Assembly: GCA_050692195.1 (NCBI GenBank)
Contig: JBOGVA010000074.1
Span: forward strand, 1 to 64,000
Direction: 5' to 3'
From: JBOGVA01 sp050692195
Lineage (GTDB): Bacteria; Actinomycetota; UBA4738
Length of the DNA stretch: 64,000 bases
Part shown: in pieces, positions 26,631-36,900 of the stretch
How the letters are laid out: each line of letters begins with the position of its first letter
Position numbering within the stretch: position 1 is the first letter of the stretch
Position numbers and translations under genes: made by a program
Notes under the pieces: model-generated
Seen by the model: only the letters and a program-made list of their open reading frames with translations
Told to the model about the DNA's origin: nothing
The model's database searches: none

Positions 26631-27384
26631 TGCGGGCACCGAGCTTCCTGAAGGAGGGAGGCCTGCCTTCTACGCCCTCCGCCCGGGAGGCTGGCGAGAC
26701 TACTGGACCCTCCTGCACCCACCGTACACGGTGTGGCATCTGTCCCACGTGGCCATCGGGGCCGCAGCCGCGCCCCGGTTCAGCGCCTGGCGCCTTGGAC
26801 TCAGCGTGCTGGCGTTCTTCTTCGCCATTGGGTTGTCTGCGCACGCGCTGGACGAGCTCGCAGGCCGGCCGCTCGGAACTCGCATCCCGGCAAGGATCCT
26901 TCAAGCTATCGCCGGGGTCGGCATGGCGGCGGCCGTGGCCCTCGGGGTATACGGGGTGCTCTCGTTCTCCGTCTGGCTGCTCGTGTTCATGGCGTTCGGG
27001 ATCTTCATCCTGGTCGCCTACAACCTGGAGCTCTTCGGTGGTCGCTTCCACAGCGATGCCTGGTTCGCCATCTCGTGGGGAGCCTTCCCCGCGCTGACGG
27101 GCTACTTCGCCCAGTCCGCCGCCATCCGATGGCCGGCGCTCCCGGTGGCGGCGGCGTGCCTGTTCCTGGCGGCGGCGCAGCGCCGGCTGTCGACCCCGGT
27201 CCGGATGCTTCGACGCAAGGTGGCCTCTTTGGAAGGTCGGATGCGATTGCGCGACGGAACGGAGGTCGGCGTGGACGAAGCGCTGTTTCGCGCCGGCCCC
27301 GAGGCCGCCCTTCGGATCCTCTCCGTCGCCGTGACCCTCCTGGCCATCGGCGTGGTGGGGGCCAGGCTCACGGCGAGTCCGTAG
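26620..27384 (+). CDS. UbiA-like polytopic membrane protein
   Basis: About 254 residues with seven hydrophobic helices. The first part (WTLLHPPYTVWHLSHVAIG) and the loop HALDELAGRPLGTRIP recall UbiA prenyltransferases, in which an NDxxDxxxD motif binds the prenyl diphosphate; here only one or two of those Asp residues can be placed, so activity is uncertain. GTG 26620 overlaps the 3' end of the MenG-like gene by 11 bases, which suggests a joint role on a prenylated lipid or quinone. Confidence 0.6.
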   Translation: MPGDAGTELPEGGRPAFYALRPGGWRDYWTLLHPPYTVWHLSHVAIGAAAAPRFSAWRLGLSVLAFFFAIGLSAHALDELAGRPLGTRIPARILQAIAGVGMAAAVALGVYGVLSFSVWLLVFMAFGIFILVAYNLELFGGRFHSDAWFAISWGAFPALTGYFAQSAAIRWPALPVAAACLFLAAAQRRLSTPVRMLRRKVASLEGRMRLRDGTEVGVDEALFRAGPEAALRILSVAVTLLAIGVVGARLTASP

Positions 27385-27388
27385 CTCC

Positions 27389-29032
27389 GTGGCCGACCAT
27401 CCGGCAGGCACCATCCTGGTGGGCGCCGTGTACACGGCGGACCCATCTGACAGGTGGGCGGAGTCCGTGGCGGTACGAGACGGCCGTATCGTAGCCGTGG
27501 GTTCTCGGCGAGAGGTCGCGCAGCACGCCGGCCCGGATACGCGGCGTCTGGACCTGTCCACCGGAATGATCCTTCCCGGGTTCCAGGACGCGCACGTGCA
27601 TCCCGACGGCGGTGGGCTGGTGAAGTCGCGATGCGAGCTGCACGGGATCTCCGGCCGGGAGGGCTACGAACGGGCCGTCCGCCGCTATGCGGACGACCAT
27701 CCCGCTGTCGGGTGGATCCTGGGAGGGGGCTGGTCCCTGCCCGACTTCCCCGGCGGCACGCCGCATCGCTCGGTCCTCGACGCCCTCGTCCCCGACCGGC
27801 CAGTCTTCCTGAAGAATCGCGACGGCCACGGAGCCTGGGTGAACAGCCGTGCGCTGGCGTTGGCAGGCATCACGCCCCAAACGCCGGATCCTTCAGATGG
27901 AAGGATCGAGCGCGATGTGGATGGGACGCCCTCCGGGACGTTGCACGAAGGAGCCATGGGCCTCGTCGCCCAACTGGTCCCCGCGCCTACCCGGGCCGAG
28001 TTGGAACGGGCCTTGCTTCTGGCCCAGGCGTACCTCCATTCCCTTGGGGTTACGGGGTGGCAGGACGCCCACGTGACGGCCGAGACGCTGTCGGCTTACC
28101 GGTCTCTGGCCGAGCGCGGCGACCTCACCGCTCGGGTCGTGGCATCCCTGTGGTGGGAACGGGATCGGGGAGAGGAGCAGGTCGAGAGGCTGCTCGAGCT
28201 CAGGGAGCTCGGAGCGGCGGACTCACTCCAGGCCACGTCGGTGAAGATCATGCAGGACGGCATCGTGGAGAACTTCACGGCGGCGATGATCGATCTCTAC
28301 CTGGATGGCTCGAGGAATCCAAGCAACCGGCGAGGCCTCAGCTTCATCGACCCGGAGAAGCTCAAGCGGTACGTCACCCGGCTCGACGCGGAAGGATTCC
28401 AGGTCCACGTCCACGCGATCGGCGATCGGGCGGTCCGAGAAGCGCTCGATGCCTTCCAGGCCGCTCGAGACGCGAACGGCTTGAGGGATTCTCGCCATCA
28501 CATCGCCCACATCCAGGTGGTTCATCCGGACGACGTGCCGAGGTTCGCCGAGCTCGGAGTCGTGGCCAATGCCCAGCCGCTGTGGGCGTGTCTCGACGAC
28601 CAGATGCGAGACCTGACGGTCCCGTTCCTTGGACCCGAGCGAGTGGGATGGCAATACCCGTTCGCCAGCCTCAGGCGGGCCGGCGCGACCCTGGCCTTCG
28701 GGAGCGATTGGCCGGTCACCACGCCCAACCCGCTGAAGGAGCTCCAGGTCGCCGTCACCCGGATCCCGGAGGACGACCCCGAGCGCGAGCCCTTCCTTCA
28801 GGACGAGCGGCTGGAGCTCGATGCCGCCATCGACGCCTTCACCAGGCGATCGGCGTTCGTGAACCACCTCGACGATCAAGCGGGAACGGTGCAGGTCGGC
28901 AAGCTGGCCGACCTCGTCGTGCTCGACCGCAACCTGTTCGAGATCGATGCCCTCGAGATCGGAGACGCCAAGGTTCTTCTCACGATGGTGGAAGGCGAAC
29001 CCGTCCACGTTGCTCCCGGGGTGGGTTGGTAG
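27389..29032 (+). CDS. YtcJ-like amidohydrolase
   Basis: A 547-residue metal-dependent amidohydrolase. Motifs: GMILPGFQDAHVHPDGGG (metal-binding HxH), GWQDAHVTAE, VHVHAIGDRAVREALD, SRHHIAHIQVVHPDD and FGSDWPVTTPNPLKELQVAV, which is the YtcJ signature. Members of this family hydrolyse cyclic amides or N-acyl compounds; the substrate is unknown. It starts with GTG 4 bases after the UbiA-like gene. Confidence 0.87.
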   Translation: MADHPAGTILVGAVYTADPSDRWAESVAVRDGRIVAVGSRREVAQHAGPDTRRLDLSTGMILPGFQDAHVHPDGGGLVKSRCELHGISGREGYERAVRRYADDHPAVGWILGGGWSLPDFPGGTPHRSVLDALVPDRPVFLKNRDGHGAWVNSRALALAGITPQTPDPSDGRIERDVDGTPSGTLHEGAMGLVAQLVPAPTRAELERALLLAQAYLHSLGVTGWQDAHVTAETLSAYRSLAERGDLTARVVASLWWERDRGEEQVERLLELRELGAADSLQATSVKIMQDGIVENFTAAMIDLYLDGSRNPSNRRGLSFIDPEKLKRYVTRLDAEGFQVHVHAIGDRAVREALDAFQAARDANGLRDSRHHIAHIQVVHPDDVPRFAELGVVANAQPLWACLDDQMRDLTVPFLGPERVGWQYPFASLRRAGATLAFGSDWPVTTPNPLKELQVAVTRIPEDDPEREPFLQDERLELDAAIDAFTRRSAFVNHLDDQAGTVQVGKLADLVVLDRNLFEIDALEIGDAKVLLTMVEGEPVHVAPGVGW

Positions 29033-29050
29033 ATCGGAGGAGCCCGGCCG

Positions 29051-30019
29051 CTACTCCTCCGTCGGACGGAGGGCGGGCTCGTCGATGCTCAACTTGCGCT
29101 GGTCTGCATCGAGCGTCGCGGTCACGCCGAGGGGCAGTGCCGCCAGGTGCTTGCCGTGCCCGAGCGGAAGCTTGTACAGCACCGGCACTCCGAGGGGCTC
29201 GAGCCGTTCTTCCAGGACGTCTTCGATCGATCTGGTACGCGGCCACTCGGGCCGGGTCTCACGCCAGTCGCACTTCTCCAGGTCGCCTACCACCACTCCT
29301 CGAACGCGGTCCAGCTTCCCGGCCTGTGTGAGCTGAAGGAGCATCCCGTCGATGACCCAGGCCGGGCAGTCGTAGTCCTCGAAGAAGAAGATGCAACCCT
29401 CGAGGTCGATCTCCCAAGGAGTCCCCATGGTCTGCAGGAGCAGCCACAGGCAGCCGCCGGCGAGCGGAGCGGTCACCCTGCCGCCACGGATGGCGCGAGC
29501 GTACGGGTCGTCCGGGTCCCGCGGGACTTCGCCCATGGTGCTTCCCTTCAGCACCGACAGCAGCCGGTTCTTGCTGAACGTGGAGACCTCCTTGTCCCCC
29601 ACACCGGCCAGTCCGTTGGAGTAGATCGTCGCAAGGCCCGTGCGCTGGCGGATCGCCACGTGCAGCGCCGTGATGTCCGAGAACCCGCACAGGGCCTTGG
29701 GGTTCTCCGAGATCGCGTCGAAGTCGAGGTGGGGGATGGTCTGCGCCGCCCCAAACCCCCCTTGCAGGCACTGCACGACGTCGACATCGGGGTCCTCGAA
29801 CATCGCCACCACGTCCCGAGCCCGGGCCTTTGGGTCCCCCGCCACGTAGTCGTCCCGTTCGAAGATGCCCTCCGCGAGCTTGACGCGGTATCCTTGCGCC
29901 TCCCACCACTCCACCCCCCGAAGCACCTCCGAGCGGTTGAAGTACGGGCTGGCAGGGGCAGGGACGCCGATCGTCCCTCCGTCCGGGAGGGGCTTGCCGA
30001 GCAGCGTGGCGGCGTTCAC
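29051..30019 (-). CDS. S66 family peptidase (LD-carboxypeptidase/MccF type)
   Basis: A 322-residue serine peptidase. It contains GTIGVPAPASP at the N-terminus, QCLQGGFGAAQTI, the nucleophile Ser in CGFSDITALH, and PLAGGCLWLL and GVVVGDLEKCDW later. Family members trim murein tetrapeptide or cleave microcin C-type antibiotics. The start is GTG 30019, overlapping the creatininase stop as GTGA, so the longer open frame upstream is not real and the two genes are coupled. Confidence 0.87.
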   Translation of the reverse strand: MNAATLLGKPLPDGGTIGVPAPASPYFNRSEVLRGVEWWEAQGYRVKLAEGIFERDDYVAGDPKARARDVVAMFEDPDVDVVQCLQGGFGAAQTIPHLDFDAISENPKALCGFSDITALHVAIRQRTGLATIYSNGLAGVGDKEVSTFSKNRLLSVLKGSTMGEVPRDPDDPYARAIRGGRVTAPLAGGCLWLLLQTMGTPWEIDLEGCIFFFEDYDCPAWVIDGMLLQLTQAGKLDRVRGVVVGDLEKCDWRETRPEWPRTRSIEDVLEERLEPLGVPVLYKLPLGHGKHLAALPLGVTATLDADQRKLSIDEPALRPTEE

Positions 30020-30834
30020 GGGAGGGTCTCCCGAGGCTCTCTGCGCTGGGGAAGCGGCTTCTCCAGCAGCTCCCTCACGTACCCCACACACTCGGCCACG
30101 GCGGCATCCATGAAGGCCTTGCCCTTCTCCGCCGTGGCCAGGGTGGGGGAACCTTGCACGCCCGTTCGACTGAACGAAGACCACCACGGCATCAGGCGCA
30201 GAGGGCCATCCGCCCACCACTCCAGGCGCGCGTTCTCCCCCGCAGGGTAGCCGTGCTCATCCACCGCCTTGTCCATGTCCACTGCATCCGGGTCGATGAA
30301 GAGGTAGATCGACGTCTCCAGCTCGTCGGCGTGGGCCATGCCTCCGAACTCAGACGTGCGGATCTCCTCTACCGCCTTCACCCCTTCCTGGCTCTGGAGA
30401 TAGAAGGCGGCCGCCGCCAGGACCTCCGGGTAGTCGATCATCACCAGGCGAGCCGCCATCTCGACGAGGTTCTGGTTCGACCCGTGTCCGTTCAGGTACA
30501 GGATCCTCTTGAAGCCATGGTGAGCGAGCGAGGTCCCCACGTCCTTGCAGTACTTGGCGAACGTGTCCCAACCAATGCTGATGGGGCCGGGAAAGTCCAT
30601 GTGGTGCGGGTCGTACCCGTGGGGAATGGTCGGGAGGAGCACGATCTCATCCGGCGCCTCCTCGGCTGCCCGCCTGCAGATCTCCGTGATGATGCGAACG
30701 TCCGTATCGACCGGCAGATGAGGGCCGTGGTCTTCCAGCGTCCCCACCGGAATCAGGGCAACGCGATGCTCACCCGCGGCCCGGCGGACTTCCGGCCACG
30801 TGAGTCGCTCGTACAGGAGCGGCCTCTCCCACAT
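30016..30834 (-). CDS. Creatininase-family amidohydrolase
   Basis: A 272-residue member of the creatininase superfamily with metal ligands in PVGTLEDHGPHLPVDTD, in LYLNGHGSNQNLVE and in MAHADELETS (usually HAGE). The superfamily includes creatinine hydrolase, formamide hydrolases and the peptide-trimming MftE. The substrate is not known. It lies in the middle of a three-gene minus-strand operon, after a C45 peptidase and before an S66 peptidase. Confidence 0.87.
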   Translation of the reverse strand: MWERPLLYERLTWPEVRRAAGEHRVALIPVGTLEDHGPHLPVDTDVRIITEICRRAAEEAPDEIVLLPTIPHGYDPHHMDFPGPISIGWDTFAKYCKDVGTSLAHHGFKRILYLNGHGSNQNLVEMAARLVMIDYPEVLAAAAFYLQSQEGVKAVEEIRTSEFGGMAHADELETSIYLFIDPDAVDMDKAVDEHGYPAGENARLEWWADGPLRLMPWWSSFSRTGVQGSPTLATAEKGKAFMDAAVAECVGYVRELLEKPLPQRREPRETLP

Positions 30835-30867
30835 AGCGTTCCTCCCTCAATTTCAGGTCTGCCCGCG

Positions 30868-31980
30868 TCAGAACAGGCCGATCAGGTCGACCTCCTCATA
30901 CGGAGTCGTGCACGGGTTGCCGGGCGCCACCCACATCCGGTGGCCCTCGAGGTCGCTGACCATCGAGAACAGGACGGCCGCCGCCTCCTCACCCTCCTCC
31001 TCGTCCGGATGCAGGCAGATGGCCTGCGGCTCCCCCTGGTGGTCTCGAAGGATGTCCATGACGTCCTCGGGCGCGGCCGGGTCCCGCTCCTCGATGAGCT
31101 CCAGGAGGCGCTCATAGCGGGCGGCGCTGCCCGGAGAAGGCCGAGGCCCCAGTTCGGCCAGCTCGGGGTCGAGGTAATGGTTCGTGTGCGGTCCCGGTCC
31201 CTCCAGGACGGACTCGCGCTTCCCGGTGGTTTCCACGATGAACGAGTCGCCTCCCGCGAATGCGAACACGTGGCCGTACCCGCCGGCCCGCCCCGGCAGA
31301 GCCGCCCGGCGCACCGCGTCCAGCCGGTCCGAGGCCTCCAGCGCGTGCCGGGAGACCAGGACTCGGGGGACGCCGACGCCGTTGTCGGAAGCGGTCAACG
31401 ACTGGATGCCCTGAGCGCCTCCGTGCTCGTTCATGCCGACGGCCCCCAGGCAGCACACCACCGACGGCGAGGCGATCGCCCCGGCCCCGCTCTTCGGCAT
31501 CTCGATGATCACCGCCACGTTGCCCGCGTCGCCGGCCAGCCAATGCTCGTTGTGACCGAGCAGCGTATAGCCCGGCCCCGATACCGTGAAGGTCGAGCAG
31601 CGGGTGGGTCCGCCGGCCTCCGCCTCCGGAGTCGGCATGTGTCCTTCCTTCCGCTGGAGGAAGGGGAGGGTCCCTTCGACCGGCTCGAGGATTGGCTCCA
31701 GCTCCTCGAAGGCATTCACCGCGAACAGCTCCCAGACCGGGGCCATCGCTCCTTCGGACATCCCCTTGATGGCCGCCATGCACTCGGGCAGATGCGACTC
31801 GGTTGCGGCCAGATATGGAGCCAGCAGATCCTGGAGCTCGCGCGAGGCGACCCCACGCCGCTCGAAGTAGCGCTGGTAGAAGGCCAGGGACCCCTCGATG
31901 AGGTCTCCCAGCATGCGGCCGATCTGCCTGCCGCGTGAGGCCGGATCTCCTTCTGCCCGTATCACCCTCAGCTCATGCAT
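30868..31980 (-). CDS. C45-family peptidase / acyltransferase (NTN hydrolase)
   Basis: A 370-residue homologue of acyl-CoA:isopenicillin N acyltransferase. The self-processing nucleophile is the Cys in GPTRCSTF (about residue 128), preceded by WELFAVNAFEE and followed by LLGHNEHWLAGD and GMNEHGGAQGIQSL. These proteins cleave themselves and then hydrolyse or transfer amide bonds. No signal peptide. First gene of the operon with creatininase and S66 peptidase. Confidence 0.83.
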   Translation of the reverse strand: MHELRVIRAEGDPASRGRQIGRMLGDLIEGSLAFYQRYFERRGVASRELQDLLAPYLAATESHLPECMAAIKGMSEGAMAPVWELFAVNAFEELEPILEPVEGTLPFLQRKEGHMPTPEAEAGGPTRCSTFTVSGPGYTLLGHNEHWLAGDAGNVAVIIEMPKSGAGAIASPSVVCCLGAVGMNEHGGAQGIQSLTASDNGVGVPRVLVSRHALEASDRLDAVRRAALPGRAGGYGHVFAFAGGDSFIVETTGKRESVLEGPGPHTNHYLDPELAELGPRPSPGSAARYERLLELIEERDPAAPEDVMDILRDHQGEPQAICLHPDEEEGEEAAAVLFSMVSDLEGHRMWVAPGNPCTTPYEEVDLIGLF

Positions 31981-32112
31981 GGCTGTCCCCAGGCCGGCCG
32001 GATCGACTCGATCCCCTTCTCGGCCAGCTTCCCATTGTTGCCCAGGCAGATCTCCAGAGCCAGCAGGAGCTCTGGTAAGGGACAGGACCCCTCTGGGCCG
32101 GGCGCGACCCGC

Positions 32113-32118
32113 TACCCT
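32113..32118 (+). promoter_or_regulatory. Probable -10 box TACCCT of a leaderless transcript
   Basis: TACCCT lies 9 bases before ATG 32128 and there is no ribosome binding site in between. The identical hexamer lies 6 bases before the start of the vWA gene at 37680. No convincing -35 box is seen. Confidence 0.4.
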
Positions 32119-32127
32119 GGAGTGCTC

Positions 32128-33564
32128 ATGAAGGCGCCGCCGATCTCATCCGCGACGACCATCGGAGAGCTCCGCGCCTCCGGCTACGTGGACCGCACGG
32201 TGAAGGAGGAGCTGCGGGAGAACCTCCTGGCGCGGCTGAGCCGACGAGAGGAGCTCTTTCCCTCCATCGTCGGGTTCGATGATTCCGTACTCCCTGCGCT
32301 GGAACGCGGCATCCTGGCCGGCCACGACGTCATCTTGCTGGGCGAGCGGGGGCAGGCCAAGACCCGGCTGATCCGCCATCTCGTCGATCTCCTGGACGAG
32401 TCCATCCCGGTGATCGCCGGCTGCGAGGTGAACGACCATCCCTTCCGGCCGATCTGCGCGCGTTGCCGCGCCAGGGTGGCCGAAGACGAGGACGCGGTTG
32501 ACGTCGAGTGGCTCACTCGGGATCGGCGGTATGCCGAGAAGCTGGCTACGCCGGACATCAGCGTGGCCGACATCATCGGTGACGTCGATCCGATCCGGGT
32601 GGCCGAAGGCAGGTACCTGTCGGACGAGATGACCATCCACTACGGCCTCATCCCCCGGACACATCGGGGCATCGTGGCCATCAACGAGATGCCGGACCTG
32701 CCGGAGCGGATCCAGGTGGCGCTGTTCAACATCCTGGAGGAGCGCGACGTCCAGATCCGTGGGTATCAGATCAGGCTCCCCCTCGACCTGCTTCTGGTGG
32801 CGACGGCCAACCCGGAGGATTACACGCACCGAGGGCGGATCGTCTCCCCTTTGAAAGACCGATTCGGGACTCAGGTTCGCACGCACTATCCGGAGACCCT
32901 CGGAGACGAGATCGCCATCATGGAGCAGGAGGCTCACCCGGCAGCCGGGCGGGGCCAGGTGCCCGTCCGCTTTCCGGCATTCATGAAGGAGGTCGTGGCT
33001 GCGCTGACCGCGGAGCTGCGGCGTTCTCCGCAGATCAACCAGCGCAGCGGCGTGTCCGTGAGGTACTCGATAGGGAACCTCGAGACCCTGTCGGCGGCGG
33101 CGCTGCGACGCGCCGCGCGGACCGGCGAGGTCGAGGCCGTGCCGCGGCCGGTGGACCTCCCCGCCGCTCTGGCCGGATCCCTTGGCCGCCTGGAGTTCGA
33201 CACGGTGGAGGAAGGAAGGGAGGAGGAGATCCTGGCTCGCGCGGTGAAGAGCGCGACGCTGGAGGTCTTCCGCCGTCGCCTGGCCGGGTTCGACTTCGCC
33301 CGGCTTCTCTCGAGGTTCGAAGGAGGGTTTGTCGCGGAGACGTCGGACCTGATGCCGGCGCACGACTTCCTGGCACAATTCGGCGATCTGCCCGGACTTG
33401 CGAAGATGCTCGGTCGGTTGGGGGTGGAGGAGGAAAGTCCGGGGATCGCGGCGTCTGCCCTCGAGCTGGCCCTGGAGGGGTTGCATCTGTCGCGCCGGCT
33501 GAACAGGGACAGCGCCGGGCCGTCCGGTCCCTTCCGGTACGAGGGACTCGGGCGCGAAAGCTAG
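32128..33564 (+). CDS. ChlI/MoxR-like AAA+ ATPase
   Basis: About 478 residues. The Walker A is LLGERGQAKTRL, Walker B is IVAINEMPDLPE (Asn in place of the first Asp) and sensor 1 is in VATANPEDYTHRGRIVSPLKDRF. A Cys-containing loop (CEVNDHPFRPICARCRARV) that could bind zinc is inserted after Walker A. Magnesium chelatase ChlI is the closest named family, but no tetrapyrrole genes are present; such proteins instead work with vWA partners, and one is encoded at 37680. ATG 32128 is the first start after the divergent promoter region. Confidence 0.87.
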   Translation: MKAPPISSATTIGELRASGYVDRTVKEELRENLLARLSRREELFPSIVGFDDSVLPALERGILAGHDVILLGERGQAKTRLIRHLVDLLDESIPVIAGCEVNDHPFRPICARCRARVAEDEDAVDVEWLTRDRRYAEKLATPDISVADIIGDVDPIRVAEGRYLSDEMTIHYGLIPRTHRGIVAINEMPDLPERIQVALFNILEERDVQIRGYQIRLPLDLLLVATANPEDYTHRGRIVSPLKDRFGTQVRTHYPETLGDEIAIMEQEAHPAAGRGQVPVRFPAFMKEVVAALTAELRRSPQINQRSGVSVRYSIGNLETLSAAALRRAARTGEVEAVPRPVDLPAALAGSLGRLEFDTVEEGREEEILARAVKSATLEVFRRRLAGFDFARLLSRFEGGFVAETSDLMPAHDFLAQFGDLPGLAKMLGRLGVEEESPGIAASALELALEGLHLSRRLNRDSAGPSGPFRYEGLGRES

Positions 33565-33577
33565 TCTCTCGTCCGAC

Positions 33578-33949
33578 GTGAACACCATCCATGCCGCCGT
33601 CGGCTTCGCCATCGTGGGCGGTTGGTTCGTCTTCTTCGTGTGGGGGCTCATCGGCTGGCTGGCCAAGCGGGATCCCGGGGCGTGGTATTGGCGCTTCCTA
33701 GCCTTCCTCCAGCTGCTGTTAGCGCTTCAGCTCGCCGCGGGGGTGGTGCTTTTGGCTGCCGGTCGCACCCAGTCCCTTCTTCACTACGCCTATGGTCTGC
33801 TGTTCCCCGTCATCGCCGTAGTCGTGGCCCATGTGCTGGCTCGAGGGATGGAGCAGGGTCGCGACGCGTTGCTCGTGTTCGTGATCGGGTCGTTCGTCGT
33901 CTTCGGCCTCACCTTGCGGGCTCTGGCCACCGGCCTCGGTCTGGGCTGA
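33578..33949 (+). CDS. Small four-helix membrane protein
   Basis: A 123-residue protein with four hydrophobic segments (IVGGWFVFFVWGLIGWLA; LLLALQLAAGVVLL; GLLFPVIAVVVAHVLA; LLVFVIGSFVVFGLTL) and few charges. No known family. It starts with GTG 13 bases after the ATPase stop and is probably co-transcribed; a TAGTCT box at 33562-33567 could drive it separately. Confidence 0.7.
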   Translation: MNTIHAAVGFAIVGGWFVFFVWGLIGWLAKRDPGAWYWRFLAFLQLLLALQLAAGVVLLAAGRTQSLLHYAYGLLFPVIAVVVAHVLARGMEQGRDALLVFVIGSFVVFGLTLRALATGLGLG

Positions 33950-33957
33950 GGCCGCGC

Positions 33958-36900
33958 TCAGCATCCCTCTCGAATCGATCCGGGCTCCACCACCAGGTCG
34001 GCAAACGAGCTGGAGGTCTTGCCGAACTCCCACCATCCCTTCACCCAGGGCTTGACGAAGGCCATGCTCCGTCCGTAGATGAGCGGGATGAGGGCCACGC
34101 GGTCAGCCACCGCCAGGCGATCGGCTTCGTGGAACAGTTCCAGCCGGCCCCGGTCTTGTCGCTCCTGGCGGGCCCGCTCGATCAGCTCGTCGAACGGCGG
34201 GTACGCAAAGCCTCCCTCGTTCGTCTTGCTGTCGGAGTGAAGCAGGAGGCGGAGGTAGTACTCGGGGTCGGGATAGCCGGGGAGCCATCCCGCCATCACG
34301 ATGGGCGCAAGGTCGAACCGTTCGTGAAGGGTCGCCTGCGCCCACGTCCACCAGCGGGTCTCAACTCTCAAGTCCAACACGCGCTCCCAGGACGCAGCGA
34401 CGGCTGCGATCATCGGGCCCATCTCGTCGAGGGCCGCCACTGCGATCTCACCGCCCACGCCGGAGCGGGTCAGGTGCTCTCGCGCTCGCTCAGGATCGAA
34501 GCGAGGGGCGATATCGGGAGTGTGCCCCTGCAGCGCAGGCGGCACGATTCCTCCGGTTGCGACCACCAGGTTCGCCGGGCAGGCCTCGCGGACGGAGTCC
34601 CGGTCGATCGCATGTGCCAGTGCCCGCCGGAACTCGACGTTCCCGGCCAGGAGGTGGTCGTGATCGAAAGCGAGGTATGCCGTCCAAGCTGCGGGCCCGA
34701 GTTTCACATGCTCAGGGAGAGAGGCGGTGACATCGGCGCGCAAGGGCGTGTAGCGGACGGTCACGACGTCGAAGGTTCCCTGTTCGAACGGTTCGAGGGC
34801 ATCCTGCAACGCTGAACGGACGAACTCCACCCTGTCCACGTTTCCGGGGCGCACTCCCGTGTACGAGTCCTGGCGGACCAGGACCAGCCGATCCGCGGTG
34901 CGTTCGGCCTGACGGAATGGTCCGCTCACAACCTGCATGTGGGGCTCTATCCACGCGTCTCCGTCACGCTCGATCGCGTGCTGGGGCTGAGGGCCGCCGT
35001 CCGGGCGGTTCATCACGCTCATGAAATACGGAGCCGGGGCCACCAGGCGGAACTCCACGGTTCGGTCGTCCAGGGCTCGCACCCCGATCCGATCCGCGTC
35101 GCGGTTCCGACCAAGGTAATAGTCCTGTCCGTTCTCGAGGACGAAGTAGATGGCCACCGATGAGCCTGGGCTCTCGGGGTCGAGCACTCGCTTGATCCCG
35201 AACTCGACGTCCCTCGCGGTGAGGGGCTGTCCGTCGGACCACCGAAGCCCTTCACGGAGGTGGAACACGTACCGCAGCCCGTCGTCGGAGATCTCCCACC
35301 GCTCGGCCAGGGACGGGACGATCGTCCGCTCGGGCCACTGCTCGACGAGCCGGTCGAACACCTGCATGCAGAGCTGGATGTTCGGCCAGGCGATGGCCGA
35401 CTTGGGGTCCGGGTCGTTGGGCAGGAAGCTCGTAGCCACCCGGAGCGCGGCGGCGGGAGGCTCGGGCCAAGCAGCCGGCGGGATCCATTGCTCGAACGCG
35501 CGTTGGTAGGTCGCGTTCGCCTCCCCGAAGCGCAGGGACGTGTGCAGGGCCAGGGCCAACTTGAACAGCACCAGGGCGATGGCCTGGCGTTCACCCCGCC
35601 GCTCCAGCAGGGGGAGCAGTGCCTGGTAATGCCCGATGGCCTCGTCCAGGGCGTACTCCTGCCTGGCCTTGTCTCCAGCCCGCGTCAGGTAAGCGATGGC
35701 CTTGTCCTCGTCTTCCGCCGAGAGCCAGTGGTGCGCAAGGAGGCCGTACACCTCCTCCTCGCTGCCTGCGTAGCGGCTCTCCAGCCACTCCGCAGCCTTA
35801 CGGTGGAGGCGAGTCCGCTTGTCGGTGAGGATCGTCCGGTAGGCGGCTTCCTGGATCAGCACGTGCTTGAAGCGGTATTCCGGCTGGGGCCACCGGCGGG
35901 CCTCCCGGACCAGGTCGAGGCGCTGCAGCTCGTTGAGCGCGTCCCGCAGCCTGCCGTCCCCGTCGCTCACCCCTTCGAGCAGCGGGAGCCCGAAACGCCG
36001 CCCCAGTACCGAGGCCGCGGTGAGGACGTCGTGGCACTGCGGAGTGAGACGGTCGATCCGGGCAAGGATCACCTTCTCCACGGTCTGGGGGAGGTCGATC
36101 GGAACCTCGTGGTCGAATCGCCAGTCACCGCCGTCCCTTACCAGGGCTCCGGCGTCCGCGAGCATGCCGACGAGCTCCTCGAGGTAGAACGGGTTTCCCT
36201 CAGCGTCCTCCAGAATGCGCTTCTCCAGCTCATCGGGAAGGGTTCTCTCTCCGACCAGCGCGTGGAGCAGCTCGCGGTCGGCCTGGCCCGAGAGCGCCTC
36301 CAGGGCGACGTCCCGGGTACGGTGGGCGAAACGACGAGCGGCGGCCTCCTTGACGCCCCAGAACGGGTGATCGCGCTCGGACCGTCCCACGATGACCAGC
36401 AGCACGGCCGCCTCCTCGGTGAGAGGCAGGAGCCGCTCCGTGAGCTGCACGGATGTGGGATCGGCCCAGTGGAGGTCATCGATCGCAATCACTACCGGCC
36501 GGTCCATGGCCAGCCGTTCGAAAAGGCTCCGCACGACCTCGAAGGTCCGATATTGGAGCGCCTCGGGAGAGAGCTCGGCGAGCCGGCTCGAGGCATCGAG
36601 CTCGAGGGACGATCCCAGCATGGCCCCGAGGTAGGGGTAGATCTCGAGGGCTCGCTCTTCGAACAAGCGCTCGAGGTTTCGCCGAAGAGTGACTCGCACT
36701 CGCAGCTCCGGCTCGTCCACGCCCGCTCCCAGCCAGTCTCGGAGAAGGTCGCGAAACGGCCAGTAGGGAAGCGATTCGCCGTAGGAGACGCACCGTCCCT
36801 CTGCCCACAGCGGCTCGCGCTCGGAGGCGGAGCGACCGAGAGAGTCTCTAAGCTCGATCAGGAGTCGGGTCTTGCCGATCCCCGCCTCGCCGGTGACGAA

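Noticed and set aside
32128..33564. Magnesium chelatase for chlorophyll synthesis
   Set aside because: There are no other tetrapyrrole genes; the ATPase-vWA pair fits the broader MoxR/ChlI chaperone group better.
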